Shown in pieces: positions 54,001-63,004 of a stretch of 64,000 nucleotides of DNA; the first letter of the stretch is position 1; each line of letters begins with the position of its first letter. The notes beneath the pieces are model-generated. The model was not told the origin of the DNA and searched no databases. It saw only the letters and a list, made by a program, of their open reading frames with translations. A program made the translations under genes and the position numbers. Origin of the DNA: Paenibacillus sp. PL2-23. GTDB lineage: Bacteria; Bacillota; Bacilli; Paenibacillales; Paenibacillaceae. The DNA is taken from the NCBI RefSeq assembly GCF_040834005.1, contig NZ_CP162129.1, positions 911,501-975,500 on the forward strand, read 5' to 3'.

Positions 54001-57000
54001 AACGGCAATTACTTAACGCTCAAGACTGGGCCGGACGGCAGATTGCCGGTGATGGATTGGGATTGGGAGGTTCAGGAAGTAACGGTCGAGGCGCTTCAGC
54101 TGCCGTTCAAGTATGAGTCTCATGAAGCTGTAAGGATAGTGCTGGATCAAGCGGTAAATCAGAAGTTGCTGGAGCTCCCTCTACGGGCGGTCGCGACCAT
54201 TACCGGGACGGTGCGGAACGAAAACAGCCAAGGTCTTTCAGGAGTGGACGTTGTATTAAAGCAGACGGTGGATGGCGAGCTGCTGTCTCGCGCAGCGGTA
54301 ACGGACAGCCAGGGCCATTATTCCATTCCGGCTTATTTAGGGGAAACAGAACTTTTTTTCCAAGCTAATCAGTACGAAACCGGCAAAAAAACAATCACGG
54401 TAAACGGGCCGAGTGTAGTGGATCATCAGTTTACACCCAATGTCCGCCACAAGCTGAAAATTAACCTGTATACCAAATATGAAGGCGGGCAATGGCAGGG
54501 CCCGCTGCCGATTGACTGGACGACCGCCATCCATCTGCGTGTGAACGTAGACGGAAGGGGAGTAACCTCAGATTTGGTCGATCTGATTGCCCCGACTGGA
54601 TCGTCGATTACGGTCACGGCAAATGGAGTAGAGGGCGGCCTTGGGCGAGCGTCGGCGACCGCCGTGCTTGAGGCGGATGGCTATACGGAGATCGAGCTCC
54701 GTCTGGAGCAGAATGCTTACAAGGTAAGCGGCAAGCTTAAGCCTCCGGCGAAGTGGGAGGACCACCAGATCGGCTATTGGTGGGGAGAGCTGCTGAAGCA
54801 GAATCAGTCCGGAGCCTGGGAGCATGCCAGGTATATTAGCAAAAACCACAGCAGCTTCACCTTCCTGATGGAGGAAGCCGGAACATTCAAGCTTGTTGTG
54901 GAAGCCAATGCCGGAAAGGCAGAACGAGTCTTCCAAGCCCAGGGTATGGGAGATATTCAGTTGGGCGACCTGCAGCTTCGAGAGGAGGCTTCGGTGTTCG
55001 AAGGCAAGGCAGGCAATCTGCTGACCGCTTACCCGACGGAGCTGTCGGCGGGTCAGACAACTAAGATCCGTCTGTCTTACGAGGCGACGGCGCAAGCCGA
55101 TAATGCCCGATTCCTGCTTGGCGTTCCGGAAGGCACGGAGCTTGTCGCCGGCTCGGTTTCGCTGGATGGCGAACCGGCTGCCTATGAGACGGAGGGCAGC
55201 GGTCTCATTGTCGAGGCTGGCCATCTGAACAGTGGACAGAAGGGGACGATTACGTATGTCTTGAAGGTGCTGGATTCGGCTGCAGCCCGTCTGTCTGTCA
55301 GCGGCAAGGTGGTTCATGGCGCTGACAAGTCGGAGCTCATCGGGGTCGTTACGCTTGTTCATGAGCCCGTGACGCTTGAGGCGCCCGATGCCGTAGACAC
55401 GCTGGAGTGGTCTCTTAGCGGGAAGGCGCCAGCGGGAGCAGAGGTTTCCGTCTATGCGTCGGGCGCGCTGCTCGGCCATGCGAAAGCGTCTCAAGGTGGA
55501 TTCTGGAAGCTGCAGGTTCATGTTCCGAATCCTCAAGGGGAGAAGGTGTACATCGTCCATGCGGAAATGGAGCAGAACGGCACGAAGCTGAGGTCGCCAG
55601 CCGCCCGTGTGCATTATGATCCAGATCGCCCCGTCATCGAAGGCTTGACGATTGAACAGACGGACGGCAGGCGAATCAGTCTCGATGTGTCACAGGGCCC
55701 TGTTCGTTTCCCTTACGTCGTTGTGCCAAGCAGTATGTTCGGCTTCGAGGTAGCATTCAACCATCCAGACAAGGTGCGGAACGTGCAGGTTCATATTCGC
55801 GACGGCGAGAGGCTGCTTTCTGCGACAGGCGAGCTGCGTGAAGGCATCTATTACGCGAGCATGCAATCCGGCTGGAACATGACGGAGTCCGTCTACGTCA
55901 CGTTTGACCGGGTGGATGAGGGCTTGCAGGATATCAACAGCCTGGAGGCGCTGCAATCCGAGCTGCCCCCAGCGATGAGGGATTACGAAATCGTCTCTCA
56001 GGAGGAATTCGCGGAGACATCGCCAGGGACGCTTGCAGGCTCGATCGAGCTGAGATTGCCGCAGGCGAATGACCTGACTTACGAGATTGAGATGGAGCTG
56101 CAGCGGAACAGCGGGTATACGCCGACGGCCGCAGAGATTGCAGAAGCGGAGAAGCTGGGCATTCAAGCTTATGGCACAACCTATGAGCTCATACAAGACG
56201 GCAGCGAATATCGAATGATCGTTACTTCGTATGTGCCAGAGAGCCAGATTACGAATATGGCGGGGGTATTCGCGTCGATCGTCGGCCAGCCTTCGCTGCA
56301 GCGCAAGGGCTTGGTGCGCGTGGCCAACGCCAATGCGATTGGAAGCCTGGTGAAGGCGACGACCAATATATTGTGGAACGAAAAAAGTGTGGTCGGCCAG
56401 ATCGGCAAGGGTGGCGTACAAATCTTTGACACCAAAAACGCGGTGGATGGCCGTGGACAAGTGGCGGATAAAATGTCACAGCTCGGCAATCTGGCAGATC
56501 GTATTGCCGAATGCAATCCTTCCATGGCCGGTTATTACGGCGGCCAGATCGAGGAGCTTGCGACTCACGCAATCAGCATAGAGGGCGCCAAGTGGGGCAT
56601 GATGATTGCGGGCGCCGTGCTTGCTCCCGCCACGTTCGGCGGATCGTTAGCGCTGCTGGGACTTACCATGGGCATCGGCGCTGCGCTGGACGCCAATGTC
56701 GACCAACGTATGAACCGGCTCAAGGACCGCGTGAACAAGTCCGCCGAAGCGAATTGCGATCCGGACGGGGAAGGGGATGTATCGGAGATCAATCTGGGCA
56801 ATCCCACCGCGCTGCCGGTCTGGATCTACGATCCAAGCGGCTACGTCTACGAGACTTTCCCTGACAATCGTATCGAAGGGGCGACCGCAACGGTCTACTA
56901 CTGGGATACGGAGCTGAGCCGCTATGTCCCTTGGGACGCGGAATGGTATGGCCAACACAATCCGCAGACAACGGACGCGCTTGGCAAATACGGCTGGGAC

Positions 57001-59130
57001 GTCCCGCCAGGCAAGTGGCAGGTTGTCTACGAGAAGAACGGCTACGAGACGGCCCGCAGCGCGGAGCTGCCCGTGCCGCCGCCGCACTTCGACGTCAATA
57101 TTCCGATGGTTTCGTATGAGGCTCCTGTCGTCGCGCAAGTCCGAGCGGTGTCGGACAACGAAGGGGCGGAGACAACAATCATCTTCAGCAAATATGTGTC
57201 GGTTCAAGCGCTGGCGGAAGAAGGCGTGTCCATTAGTCTGGATGGAACGGCCTTGAGCGGAACCCTGAGGGCTGTTGATGCTCAGTTGGACGAAGAGGGC
57301 GTGCTGCTGGCTCGTGAATTCCGGTTCACCAGCGGGAATGCCGTTACGCCGGGCGAGCAGCTGACGGTTCGCGTGCGCGAAGACTATGTCCTCAGCTATG
57401 CGGGCGTCATGATGGAAGCGGACTATGCAGGGGACGTCACGGTGGAGTCCGCGGATTCGGCAAGCCCGGTTCTGCTGTCGGCTGAAGCGGAAGCAGGCGG
57501 CAGTACAATTAAGCTGCAATTTGACGAGTCGCTGAATAGGAACAGCCGCCTGTCTCATTCGGATTTCACGCTGACGGGAACACCGCGCGGCGTCGAGCTG
57601 GTGCAATACGGCACGGACGGCCGCAGTGTCATTCTAAGCTTGAACGGCAAGCTGCCGTCGTACAGCCTGCCTGCTATGCAGGTTCAGATTGCTGCGAACC
57701 GAGTTGTCGACGGAAGCGGCAACTTCTTCTCAGGAGGCAGCGTGTCTGTTGCAGAACGTGAGGGGGCATCCGATGCCTATCTGTCCTCGTTGCAAGTTCA
57801 AGGGTATGCGCTGTCCTCTTCCTTCCAGCCGAATCGATCCGAATATCAGCTGACGGTGCCTGAGGGCGTCGACGAGCTGCGAATAACGGCATCGGCCAGA
57901 GCTTCGCTGGCGACGATTCGAGTCAATGGATCTGCTGTGCAGCAAGGCTCGGCGAGTACCGTTCCGATTGTCGAGGAGACGGTGCTGATCGTGGTCACCT
58001 CCGAGGATGGTTTGGCCAAGAGGTATTATGAGCTGGCTGTTGTGCGGGGCAACTCAGGAGCGGGTCCAGGTCCGGGACCAGGCCCTGTCGTGCCGGGTCA
58101 TTCGGCAGACGGCGAGGGCAAGCAATCGAGAGACGGCAAGCTTGAGCTTGGAGCGGGCGAGGGCGGCACCGTATCGGATGCAATGGGACGCGCTGAGGTG
58201 ATTGTGCCGCAAGGCGCCATGAACGTTCCTTTCACCGTCTGGATCGAGCAGCTGAGCGATTGGGCGAATCATGCGGGTGCAGCTGAAGGAATGACGCTGG
58301 CCAGCGCGGTGTACGAGATAAATAAGACGGTGGAAGGGCGCTTTGCCAAGGCTGTTACGATTACGCTGCGCCTCACGCAAGCGCCAAAAGCGGGGCAGTC
58401 CGCAGCCATCTATTATTATGATGAAGAGAAGGGCGTGTGGATCAGCATAGGCGGGAAGGTGAATGGAGATGCCATTACCGCGACCGTCGATCATTTCACG
58501 AAATTTGCGGCCTTCATTCAGGACGAAGAGGCTGAATTGGAAGAGATCGTATTGACAGATATTCAAGGTCACTGGGCTTATGATTATATTCGAGAAGCGA
58601 TAAGCTTAGGGTTCGTGAAGGGTTACCCGAATGGCAGCTTCAAACCGAACGCGAATGTCACGCGTGCGCAGTTCGCCGCGATGCTGGCCCAAGCGCTTGG
58701 ATTACAAGCGGGAACGGGAGCAAGCACAGGTGCGGATGCGGATGCAGGTGCAGGAATTCTTGCGTTCCGGGACGCCGCCTCCATTCCGGATTGGGCGAAA
58801 GCGTCTATCGCGGCTGTCTTGAAGGCAGGTCTGATTACGGGTTATGAGAATGGGGAATTCCGACCGAATCAGCCCATCTCGCGAGCTGAGATTGTCGTCA
58901 TCCTGATGAGGACTTTGGAGCTTCCGGATACAGGCGCATTGCAGACGGGCTTCGTCGACAATGGAGATATTCCGGAGTGGGCGAGGACGGCAGCGGCTGT
59001 TGCCTTCCGCGAAGGATTGGTTCAGGGCCGATCCGGCAATCGGTTCGTACCGAACGGCTTAGCCACGCGCGCCGAAGCGGCGAAGCTGGTCGTTCTCCTG
59101 CTGGAGCGTCTGGAGCAATCAAACGAATAA
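51097..59130 (+). CDS. Giant multidomain S-layer-homology surface protein
   Basis: About 2,677 residues from GTG 51097 (GAGAGGGAGGAA upstream), starting a signal peptide that ends near GQAARAVAAEA. Domain order: six-bladed TolB/PD40-like propeller (DITPDGRYMVFEA, SISDDGQRIAFQS, AISGDGETIVFES, SISADGTRIVLES, DISPDGRYISFVS), fibronectin III-like domains, several beta-sandwich and carboxypeptidase-regulatory-like domains (NENSQGLSGVDVVLKQTVDG), a short Ala/Gly-rich helical segment near residue 1860, a cadherin-like sandwich (QPNRSEYQLTVPEG), a Gly-Pro linker, a ZU5-like region, and three SLH motifs (DIQGHWAYDY first). It should be anchored to the cell wall polymer. Role unknown; the PD40 propeller suggests binding of carbohydrate or protein. 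The gene follows the partner-switching operon. Confidence 0.85.
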   Translation: MKRGMARLSALLAAALTMQLLLPAGQAARAVAAEAAADASWTISEKVDLSTDGSKVYPSASAVDITPDGRYMVFEATGTDMDARLNDGGMYRLSHIYWHDRLTGRTELIDAVGSEPEGVANESSERPSISDDGQRIAFQSIATNLIEEEGISGLDPLSPDNFRRVYVYDRGSKSMTLVSVNSVGEPADYFSQNAAISGDGETIVFESEAGNLAGEQDQYKYNWQIYAHELSSRTTVMISDPEDGQASQPAISADGSYAVYVSERYDYERDQLGADVYRIGADGTGKVKLTDTAYSDSWGAYGNPSISADGTRIVLESSTDVIPSDMNERKDIYLIQLGEDGLDQLDLVSLGDSGQSGNDDSYTPDISPDGRYISFVSKATNLRAGMAFESQYNVQVPYIYDIQQHQLTNLGGLEHAAYGLSPKLGGGGFAYVDSMYPYVAIRGGDELPVWPNDKELIIQEGQHSGIVLSWAENTSPGVLGYKVYEKMPHPELGDYYAVEKLLGYVTGTTYEVAAPPDDPSGVYYRVEAVNSLYHTSQDGPESSLEPKEDVEEPYWEENAVIEKRQITSSSVTLTWPAARDDVAVTGYKLYRAAPGAPETRTLVKETTVPTATDTELQPDTEYLYEVVALDAAQRESLPLSIVLRTLAATDPEGGLLTAEALPNGDVRLSWTEGDAAARYEIWGGATSEPSALAAETNEGETEFVVAGLEPSRDYTYRVQGYDGADELVYETQPAEVRTAALEIGGVTVSRASVYGGVAAIGSSETITVTGQPGRTVVVKAVYSTWLDENGQEIQTPRQAELLVPMTESGTTPGQYTGTFTFAEGVEKLIQVEAKLTAQSGHESSRVSAQGLPIMNAAKLLLHLQSEGSLLNYKASVYSAASLSSQSQRIDSDVTAATLVYDRLKSGAGGGIRLFSHTGKLLDQVAAQALKSGLTVEQTIEVVPYKKLELTVRDDNGPVADRLISLTGDNGNYLTLKTGPDGRLPVMDWDWEVQEVTVEALQLPFKYESHEAVRIVLDQAVNQKLLELPLRAVATITGTVRNENSQGLSGVDVVLKQTVDGELLSRAAVTDSQGHYSIPAYLGETELFFQANQYETGKKTITVNGPSVVDHQFTPNVRHKLKINLYTKYEGGQWQGPLPIDWTTAIHLRVNVDGRGVTSDLVDLIAPTGSSITVTANGVEGGLGRASATAVLEADGYTEIELRLEQNAYKVSGKLKPPAKWEDHQIGYWWGELLKQNQSGAWEHARYISKNHSSFTFLMEEAGTFKLVVEANAGKAERVFQAQGMGDIQLGDLQLREEASVFEGKAGNLLTAYPTELSAGQTTKIRLSYEATAQADNARFLLGVPEGTELVAGSVSLDGEPAAYETEGSGLIVEAGHLNSGQKGTITYVLKVLDSAAARLSVSGKVVHGADKSELIGVVTLVHEPVTLEAPDAVDTLEWSLSGKAPAGAEVSVYASGALLGHAKASQGGFWKLQVHVPNPQGEKVYIVHAEMEQNGTKLRSPAARVHYDPDRPVIEGLTIEQTDGRRISLDVSQGPVRFPYVVVPSSMFGFEVAFNHPDKVRNVQVHIRDGERLLSATGELREGIYYASMQSGWNMTESVYVTFDRVDEGLQDINSLEALQSELPPAMRDYEIVSQEEFAETSPGTLAGSIELRLPQANDLTYEIEMELQRNSGYTPTAAEIAEAEKLGIQAYGTTYELIQDGSEYRMIVTSYVPESQITNMAGVFASIVGQPSLQRKGLVRVANANAIGSLVKATTNILWNEKSVVGQIGKGGVQIFDTKNAVDGRGQVADKMSQLGNLADRIAECNPSMAGYYGGQIEELATHAISIEGAKWGMMIAGAVLAPATFGGSLALLGLTMGIGAALDANVDQRMNRLKDRVNKSAEANCDPDGEGDVSEINLGNPTALPVWIYDPSGYVYETFPDNRIEGATATVYYWDTELSRYVPWDAEWYGQHNPQTTDALGKYGWDVPPGKWQVVYEKNGYETARSAELPVPPPHFDVNIPMVSYEAPVVAQVRAVSDNEGAETTIIFSKYVSVQALAEEGVSISLDGTALSGTLRAVDAQLDEEGVLLAREFRFTSGNAVTPGEQLTVRVREDYVLSYAGVMMEADYAGDVTVESADSASPVLLSAEAEAGGSTIKLQFDESLNRNSRLSHSDFTLTGTPRGVELVQYGTDGRSVILSLNGKLPSYSLPAMQVQIAANRVVDGSGNFFSGGSVSVAEREGASDAYLSSLQVQGYALSSSFQPNRSEYQLTVPEGVDELRITASARASLATIRVNGSAVQQGSASTVPIVEETVLIVVTSEDGLAKRYYELAVVRGNSGAGPGPGPGPVVPGHSADGEGKQSRDGKLELGAGEGGTVSDAMGRAEVIVPQGAMNVPFTVWIEQLSDWANHAGAAEGMTLASAVYEINKTVEGRFAKAVTITLRLTQAPKAGQSAAIYYYDEEKGVWISIGGKVNGDAITATVDHFTKFAAFIQDEEAELEEIVLTDIQGHWAYDYIREAISLGFVKGYPNGSFKPNANVTRAQFAAMLAQALGLQAGTGASTGADADAGAGILAFRDAASIPDWAKASIAAVLKAGLITGYENGEFRPNQPISRAEIVVILMRTLELPDTGALQTGFVDNGDIPEWARTAAAVAFREGLVQGRSGNRFVPNGLATRAEAAKLVVLLLERLEQSNE

Positions 59131-59141
59131 GTAACGGATAG

Positions 59142-59175
59142 AGCCGCCAAGACTTAGGTCTTGGCGGCTTGTTTG
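59142..59175 (+). terminator. Intrinsic terminator after the giant SLH gene
   Basis: Perfect 12-bp arms AGCCGCCAAGAC and GTCTTGGCGGCT around TTAG, followed by TGTTTG. Confidence 0.85.
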
Positions 59176-59291
59176 ATGTAGAGGCAGGTTGTGCCCAGCT
59201 TGCAACTTTGGCCTGCGTAATGGCGTCTTATACCTAACAGGGAGGTTGGGGTGCTAAAGTAATGACAAAGTGAAAAGGGAGGTGTTGCATA

Positions 59292-59738
59292 ATGGCAGTC
59301 AAGATATGCAGCAACTGCTCGGAATCAAACACCGAAGGCTCGTTAATATGTGTGGTGTGCGGCAGCTCTCTGAAAGCGGCAGCCATTGAAGGTACGCCAG
59401 ACGCAGCTAAGCATTATTCCAAAAAAGCAACTCCGTCCATTTGCCGACATTGTCATGAGCGCTTGCCGGATGGCGCAAGGTCATGCAGATATTGTGGAAC
59501 CGTTGTATCAAAAACAGTAACAGATGCTCGTGCCTACTATGCTCCTGGAGCCTCAGGAGAAGCTGGAGGCTCCACACCGATGGAGACCTTCGGAAGAGGG
59601 TGCCTGTGGCTCATTATTGGCTCCTTAGGATTGTTAGTTATAGCGTTTCTAACGAAGAGTACCATTCATGTTCCATGGTTCATTTTTATCCCGATTGTTG
59701 TTCTCGTTTTCTGGATCGCTTCAAGGACTGGGAAATGA
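59292..59738 (+). CDS. Double zinc-ribbon membrane protein
   Basis: A 148-residue protein with two zinc ribbons at the N-terminus (CSNCS...CVVCG and CRHCH...CRYCG), a linker, and two closely spaced membrane helices at the C-terminus (CLWLIIGSLGLLVIAFL and VPWFIFIPIVVLVFWIA). AAGGGAGGTG precedes ATG 59292. Function unknown; similar small proteins are common in Firmicutes. A terminator separates it from the convergent gene. Confidence 0.75.
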   Translation: MAVKICSNCSESNTEGSLICVVCGSSLKAAAIEGTPDAAKHYSKKATPSICRHCHERLPDGARSCRYCGTVVSKTVTDARAYYAPGASGEAGGSTPMETFGRGCLWLIIGSLGLLVIAFLTKSTIHVPWFIFIPIVVLVFWIASRTGK

Positions 59739-59757
59739 CCAGCATCGAAACAGCAAA

Positions 59758-59815
59758 AAAAGAGCGGCAGTGTTGGACGTGTTAAATAACGTCCTTTGCT
59801 GCCGCTCCTTTTGCC
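59758..59815. terminator. Bidirectional terminator
   Basis: Arms GAGCGGCAG and CTGCCGCTC with an inner GGACGT/ACGTCC stem; flanked by A-rich sequence on the left and TTTT on the right, so it can serve both convergent genes. Confidence 0.85.
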
Positions 59816-59830
59816 TATAACAACAGGTCT

Positions 59831-60943
59831 TCATTTCTGAATCCGATCAATTCTCCACTGCTCAGCAGGCGACAGCCTTCGCATGTGGAATACGCTCTTG
59901 GCCTGATCTCGGCAGGCGCCGCCGCGGATGAGGCAGGTTTCCACCGGGATATCCACCGCCACCATATTCTCGAGAGGAGCTTCACTCTCTGTGAAGCGAT
60001 GTCGGACCGTTCCGCGCTCCGCGCCGAAATGCTGCATGGAAGCTTGCTCATGGCCGGCGTTCGAGAAGAGCTCCTCCATCAGCTGGCTGTCGCCGTATTC
60101 GTTCGCGAGGAAAAACGCGTTAATCATATCATACGGATCCATCCTTCGCTTGAACGCGTCAAGTGTGCCGGCTGCCTTGGCCACCATGAACTGATGCCCC
60201 AGGTCGATATTTCCCTTCCCATGTGTCGCGCTCCCTTGAAAATGTATGCAGAAATGTCCGCTGAAGCCATTGTCCGGTATGCCGTCGCCGCCATGGGGCA
60301 TGCCGTGCATGGAGGCTGCCAGCTTCCGGCCGTTCGCTTCCACTATGATCGCTCTGCGGTGCCAGCTCCATTCGCCATTATAGATTTGCTTCATAATCTC
60401 CGTATCGCTTTTGGTCAGGGGCTGCACGTCGGCGTGGCTGCTTCCTGCTCTTCGCTGTGCGTTGAAGACGAGACCGCTCTCCAGATCAATAACCTTAAGC
60501 TTTGCTTTCCGTGGAATAATATGGCTCGCTTCCTCCCAAGAGAGCAGCTCCCCGTAATGCCTCGAGCGAAGCTCTTGCGAAGCGGCCAGCAGCTTCAATC
60601 TAGCCTCTGGCTTCAGCACCAGCTCCTTGCCGTCCTCTTGATGCAGGTTGCCGTCAGGATCGACGCGGTACATCGTTTGTTCCTCAGACTTGCTGGTTAT
60701 CGTCAAATAGGTATCCGTCGACGGCAGCGATGAATCGTAGACCTCCACTGCGCCCGTCAGCAGTGACGCCGAGGAGAGTGTCTGCTTGCTTGCGTATGTG
60801 GCATGCGGCGACGCTTTGACGGCGAGCTCCGCAACGGAATCGGCGCGTGTCTTGGCTTGCCAGGCACTCGCGTAGTCGTCGTCGGCCAGCCCCAGAAGCA
60901 GCAGCAGCGCCGCCAAGCCCGTCCATAGCTTTACCATTTGCAT
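59831..60943 (-). CDS. Secreted protein with YkuD-like His-Cys motif
   Basis: About 370 residues from ATG 60943, which follows GAGGTG; the frame extends to 61000. A signal peptide (KLWTGLAALLLLLGL) is present. The central region (KLKVIDLESGLVFNAQRRAG, then about 60 residues to GHFCIHFQGSATHG) has the arrangement of an L,D-transpeptidase-like fold, and GHFCIHF resembles the SHGCIRM active-site motif of YkuD enzymes. Extra conserved-looking residues (MPHGGD, NIDLGHQFMV) follow. Assignment as a cell-wall enzyme is tentative because the motif deviates from the consensus. The C-terminal 100 residues are unassigned. Confidence 0.6.
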   Translation of the reverse strand: MQMVKLWTGLAALLLLLGLADDDYASAWQAKTRADSVAELAVKASPHATYASKQTLSSASLLTGAVEVYDSSLPSTDTYLTITSKSEEQTMYRVDPDGNLHQEDGKELVLKPEARLKLLAASQELRSRHYGELLSWEEASHIIPRKAKLKVIDLESGLVFNAQRRAGSSHADVQPLTKSDTEIMKQIYNGEWSWHRRAIIVEANGRKLAASMHGMPHGGDGIPDNGFSGHFCIHFQGSATHGKGNIDLGHQFMVAKAAGTLDAFKRRMDPYDMINAFFLANEYGDSQLMEELFSNAGHEQASMQHFGAERGTVRHRFTESEAPLENMVAVDIPVETCLIRGGACRDQAKSVFHMRRLSPAEQWRIDRIQK

Positions 60944-61277
60944 AGTAGCACCTCGCTCCTTTCTTCCTTTTTTTAGCATGACAAGAAAGCGGCAGTTCAT
61001 ACATCGGTCGAAGAAAAAAGTGCTGCCCGAACGGACTTTTTTTCACCTTAGACTGCTCAGTAGGCTGGAATTACGTATTAACGGGCTGTGTTGCAGGGTT
61101 AGTGATTCTGCACATTGTATTTCGAAACGTTTGGTCGGATTGCCTATAAAGTTGCGAAACGCTTCAAAAGCAGCGGGAAACACGATAAGATAATAAAAAT
61201 AATGTTAGATTACATGACATGAGATCGCGGCTGCATATGGTGTAAGAATAACCTTTAACGGGAGAGGGCTGGTTCGC

Positions 61278-62732
61278 ATGAGTATAGAGGCGCTGAACGA
61301 GCGAGTGGCAACGGATTTGTTGTATTTGGCCTACGGGGGGCCGAACTGGGTGCGCGAGCTGAAGCATGAAGAGGGGCATGTGTACGACGTGGTAGTGGTG
61401 GGCGGGGGACAGAGCGGTCTTGGCCTCGCCTTTGGTCTGCTGCGGGATCGCATCCCGAACATTCTCGTTATCGACGACAATCCCGAAGGGCAGGAGGGAC
61501 CGTGGGAAACCTATGCTCGCATGATGACCCTCCGCACGCCGAAGCATCTGACATCCATTGATCTGGGTATTCCTTCCTTGACCTTTCGGGCATGGTGGGT
61601 GGCGCAGAGGGGCGAGGAGGGCTGGAATCAGCTGGACAAAATACCGCGTGGCGACTGGATGGACTACCTGCGCTGGTACCGAAGCGTCCTGAAGCTTCCC
61701 GTTCAGAACGAAACACGGCTGAAGCTGATCGAGCCGGTGAGGGAAGGACTGCACCGTCTTCACTTGGAAGGAGCTGGTGCTCCGGCTAGGAGTATCCTCG
61801 CCCGCAAGGTGGTGCTCGCCACGGGCATTCAGGGAGGGGGCGAGTGGCATGTGCCGGAGCTGATTAAGAGGAATGTGCCCCGTCATCTGTACGCTCACAC
61901 CTCTGAGCCAATTGATTTCGGGCGGCTGAAGGGCAAGCGGGTCGCCGTGCTGGGCGGAGGCGCATCGGCATTCGACAACGCCCAGTTCGCTCTCTCTGAG
62001 GGTGTGGCGGAAGCCCATGTGTTCGTCCGGCGCAAGGAGCTTCCCCGGATTAATCCCATCCGCCAAATGGAGAGCTCCGGTATGATCGAGCGTTTTCCTG
62101 CACTGGCAGACGCGGACAAATATGCGGTTATGGCGCATTTCTACCAGCACAACCAGCCGCCGACGAATGACACGTTCGGCAGAGCCGCTGCTTTCCCAGG
62201 CTTCCGGCTGCATCTGGGAGCGCCTTGGCTGGATGCCGGTATAGCGGAGGATGGTGTTGTCGTCACGACACCGCAGGGGAAGTTCACGTTCGACTTCCTC
62301 ATAATCAGCACGGGCCTGGTATCGGACCCCGCGCTTCGTCCCGAGCTGAGTCTCCTCGAAGCCGACATCGCGCGCTGGGGGGACCGCTATGAAGCGCCGG
62401 CCGACATGGCTAGCCCGATGCTGGATGCTCATCCCTATCTGTCCCCTGGCTTCGGCTTTACGGGGCGTACAGAGGAGGGGGAGCGCAGGCTGCGCGGCCT
62501 GTTCGCGTTCAACTACTCGGTTATGGTCAGCTGCGGTTTATCCGCCTCCGCGATCTCCGGCATGCGCTTCGCCATTCCCAGACTGGTATCCGCCATTGCC
62601 GACCAGCTGTTCATGGACGACAGGGAAGCCATTCTGCACAGCTTCTACGCTTATGAGGAGCGGGAGTTTACGGGGCAATGGCCGCCCCAATTGCCCCTTC
62701 AAGAAGGCGATTTAGAATCATCGGCTTCATGA
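61278..62732 (+). CDS. Flavin monooxygenase-like FAD/NAD(P)-binding oxidoreductase
   Basis: A 484-residue two-dinucleotide-fold flavoprotein. The first Rossmann motif is VVVGGGQSGLGLAFGLL (FAD), the second VAVLGGGASAFDNAQFAL (NAD(P)H). The segment TPKHLTSIDLGIPSLTFRAW and an ATG motif (LATGIQGGGEWHVP) recall class B monooxygenases and N-hydroxylases, though the strict FxGxxxHxxxY signature is not seen. There is no signal peptide. GGGAGAGGG precedes the ATG. The gene stands alone, so substrate is unknown. Confidence 0.8.
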   Translation: MSIEALNERVATDLLYLAYGGPNWVRELKHEEGHVYDVVVVGGGQSGLGLAFGLLRDRIPNILVIDDNPEGQEGPWETYARMMTLRTPKHLTSIDLGIPSLTFRAWWVAQRGEEGWNQLDKIPRGDWMDYLRWYRSVLKLPVQNETRLKLIEPVREGLHRLHLEGAGAPARSILARKVVLATGIQGGGEWHVPELIKRNVPRHLYAHTSEPIDFGRLKGKRVAVLGGGASAFDNAQFALSEGVAEAHVFVRRKELPRINPIRQMESSGMIERFPALADADKYAVMAHFYQHNQPPTNDTFGRAAAFPGFRLHLGAPWLDAGIAEDGVVVTTPQGKFTFDFLIISTGLVSDPALRPELSLLEADIARWGDRYEAPADMASPMLDAHPYLSPGFGFTGRTEEGERRLRGLFAFNYSVMVSCGLSASAISGMRFAIPRLVSAIADQLFMDDREAILHSFYAYEEREFTGQWPPQLPLQEGDLESSAS

Positions 62733-62765
62733 GAGCCGGGATGAGGACTCTCCTGCTTCGGATAA

Positions 62766-62870
62766 CCAAGCAGCGACATCCCGTGTCGCTGTTGCACCAA
62801 CTAGCCCCTTTTGCGCGGCAATAACGATCCCTCGTATCGCTGCCGCCCGCACAGTGGCGCCCAGCCGCCA
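62766..62870. repeat. Decayed 51-bp hairpin repeats, opposite orientation to the 6.3-kb array
   Basis: About two units. Read on the plus strand, TTGCACCAACTAGCCCCTT and GGCAATAACGAT match the reverse complement of the first array (its units contain the complement of TTGCACCAACTAACCCCTT). The related blocks AGCGACATCCC (62772) and AACGATCCCT (62823) are exactly 51 bases apart. Hairpin arms such as GCGACA/TGTCGC are kept although the sequence has drifted. Confidence 0.75.
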
Positions 62871-62887
62871 TTATCTGCCTGTGTCTA

Positions 62888-62924
62888 ACACCAAGCCGAC
62901 GTTGCCGTTGGCTTGGTGTTTTTG
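62888..62924 (+). terminator. Intrinsic terminator
   Basis: Perfect 10-bp arms ACACCAAGCC (62888-62897) and GGCTTGGTGT (62910-62919), then TTTT. It lies after the decayed repeats and would serve the monooxygenase-like gene. Confidence 0.85.
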
Positions 62925-63004
62925 GCAAGCGGCGCTGGGTTGTGCAACATTTTGAAGCTGGCATGCGTTACCACTACAGCTGATTCTTTTTTGGGGGGGA
63001 GCGC

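Noticed and set aside
61001-61277. Regulatory site or small gene upstream of the monooxygenase-like gene
   Set aside because: AT-rich stretch with TAATGTTAGATTACATGACA near 61202 was considered as an operator, but symmetry is poor and no promoter could be placed with confidence.
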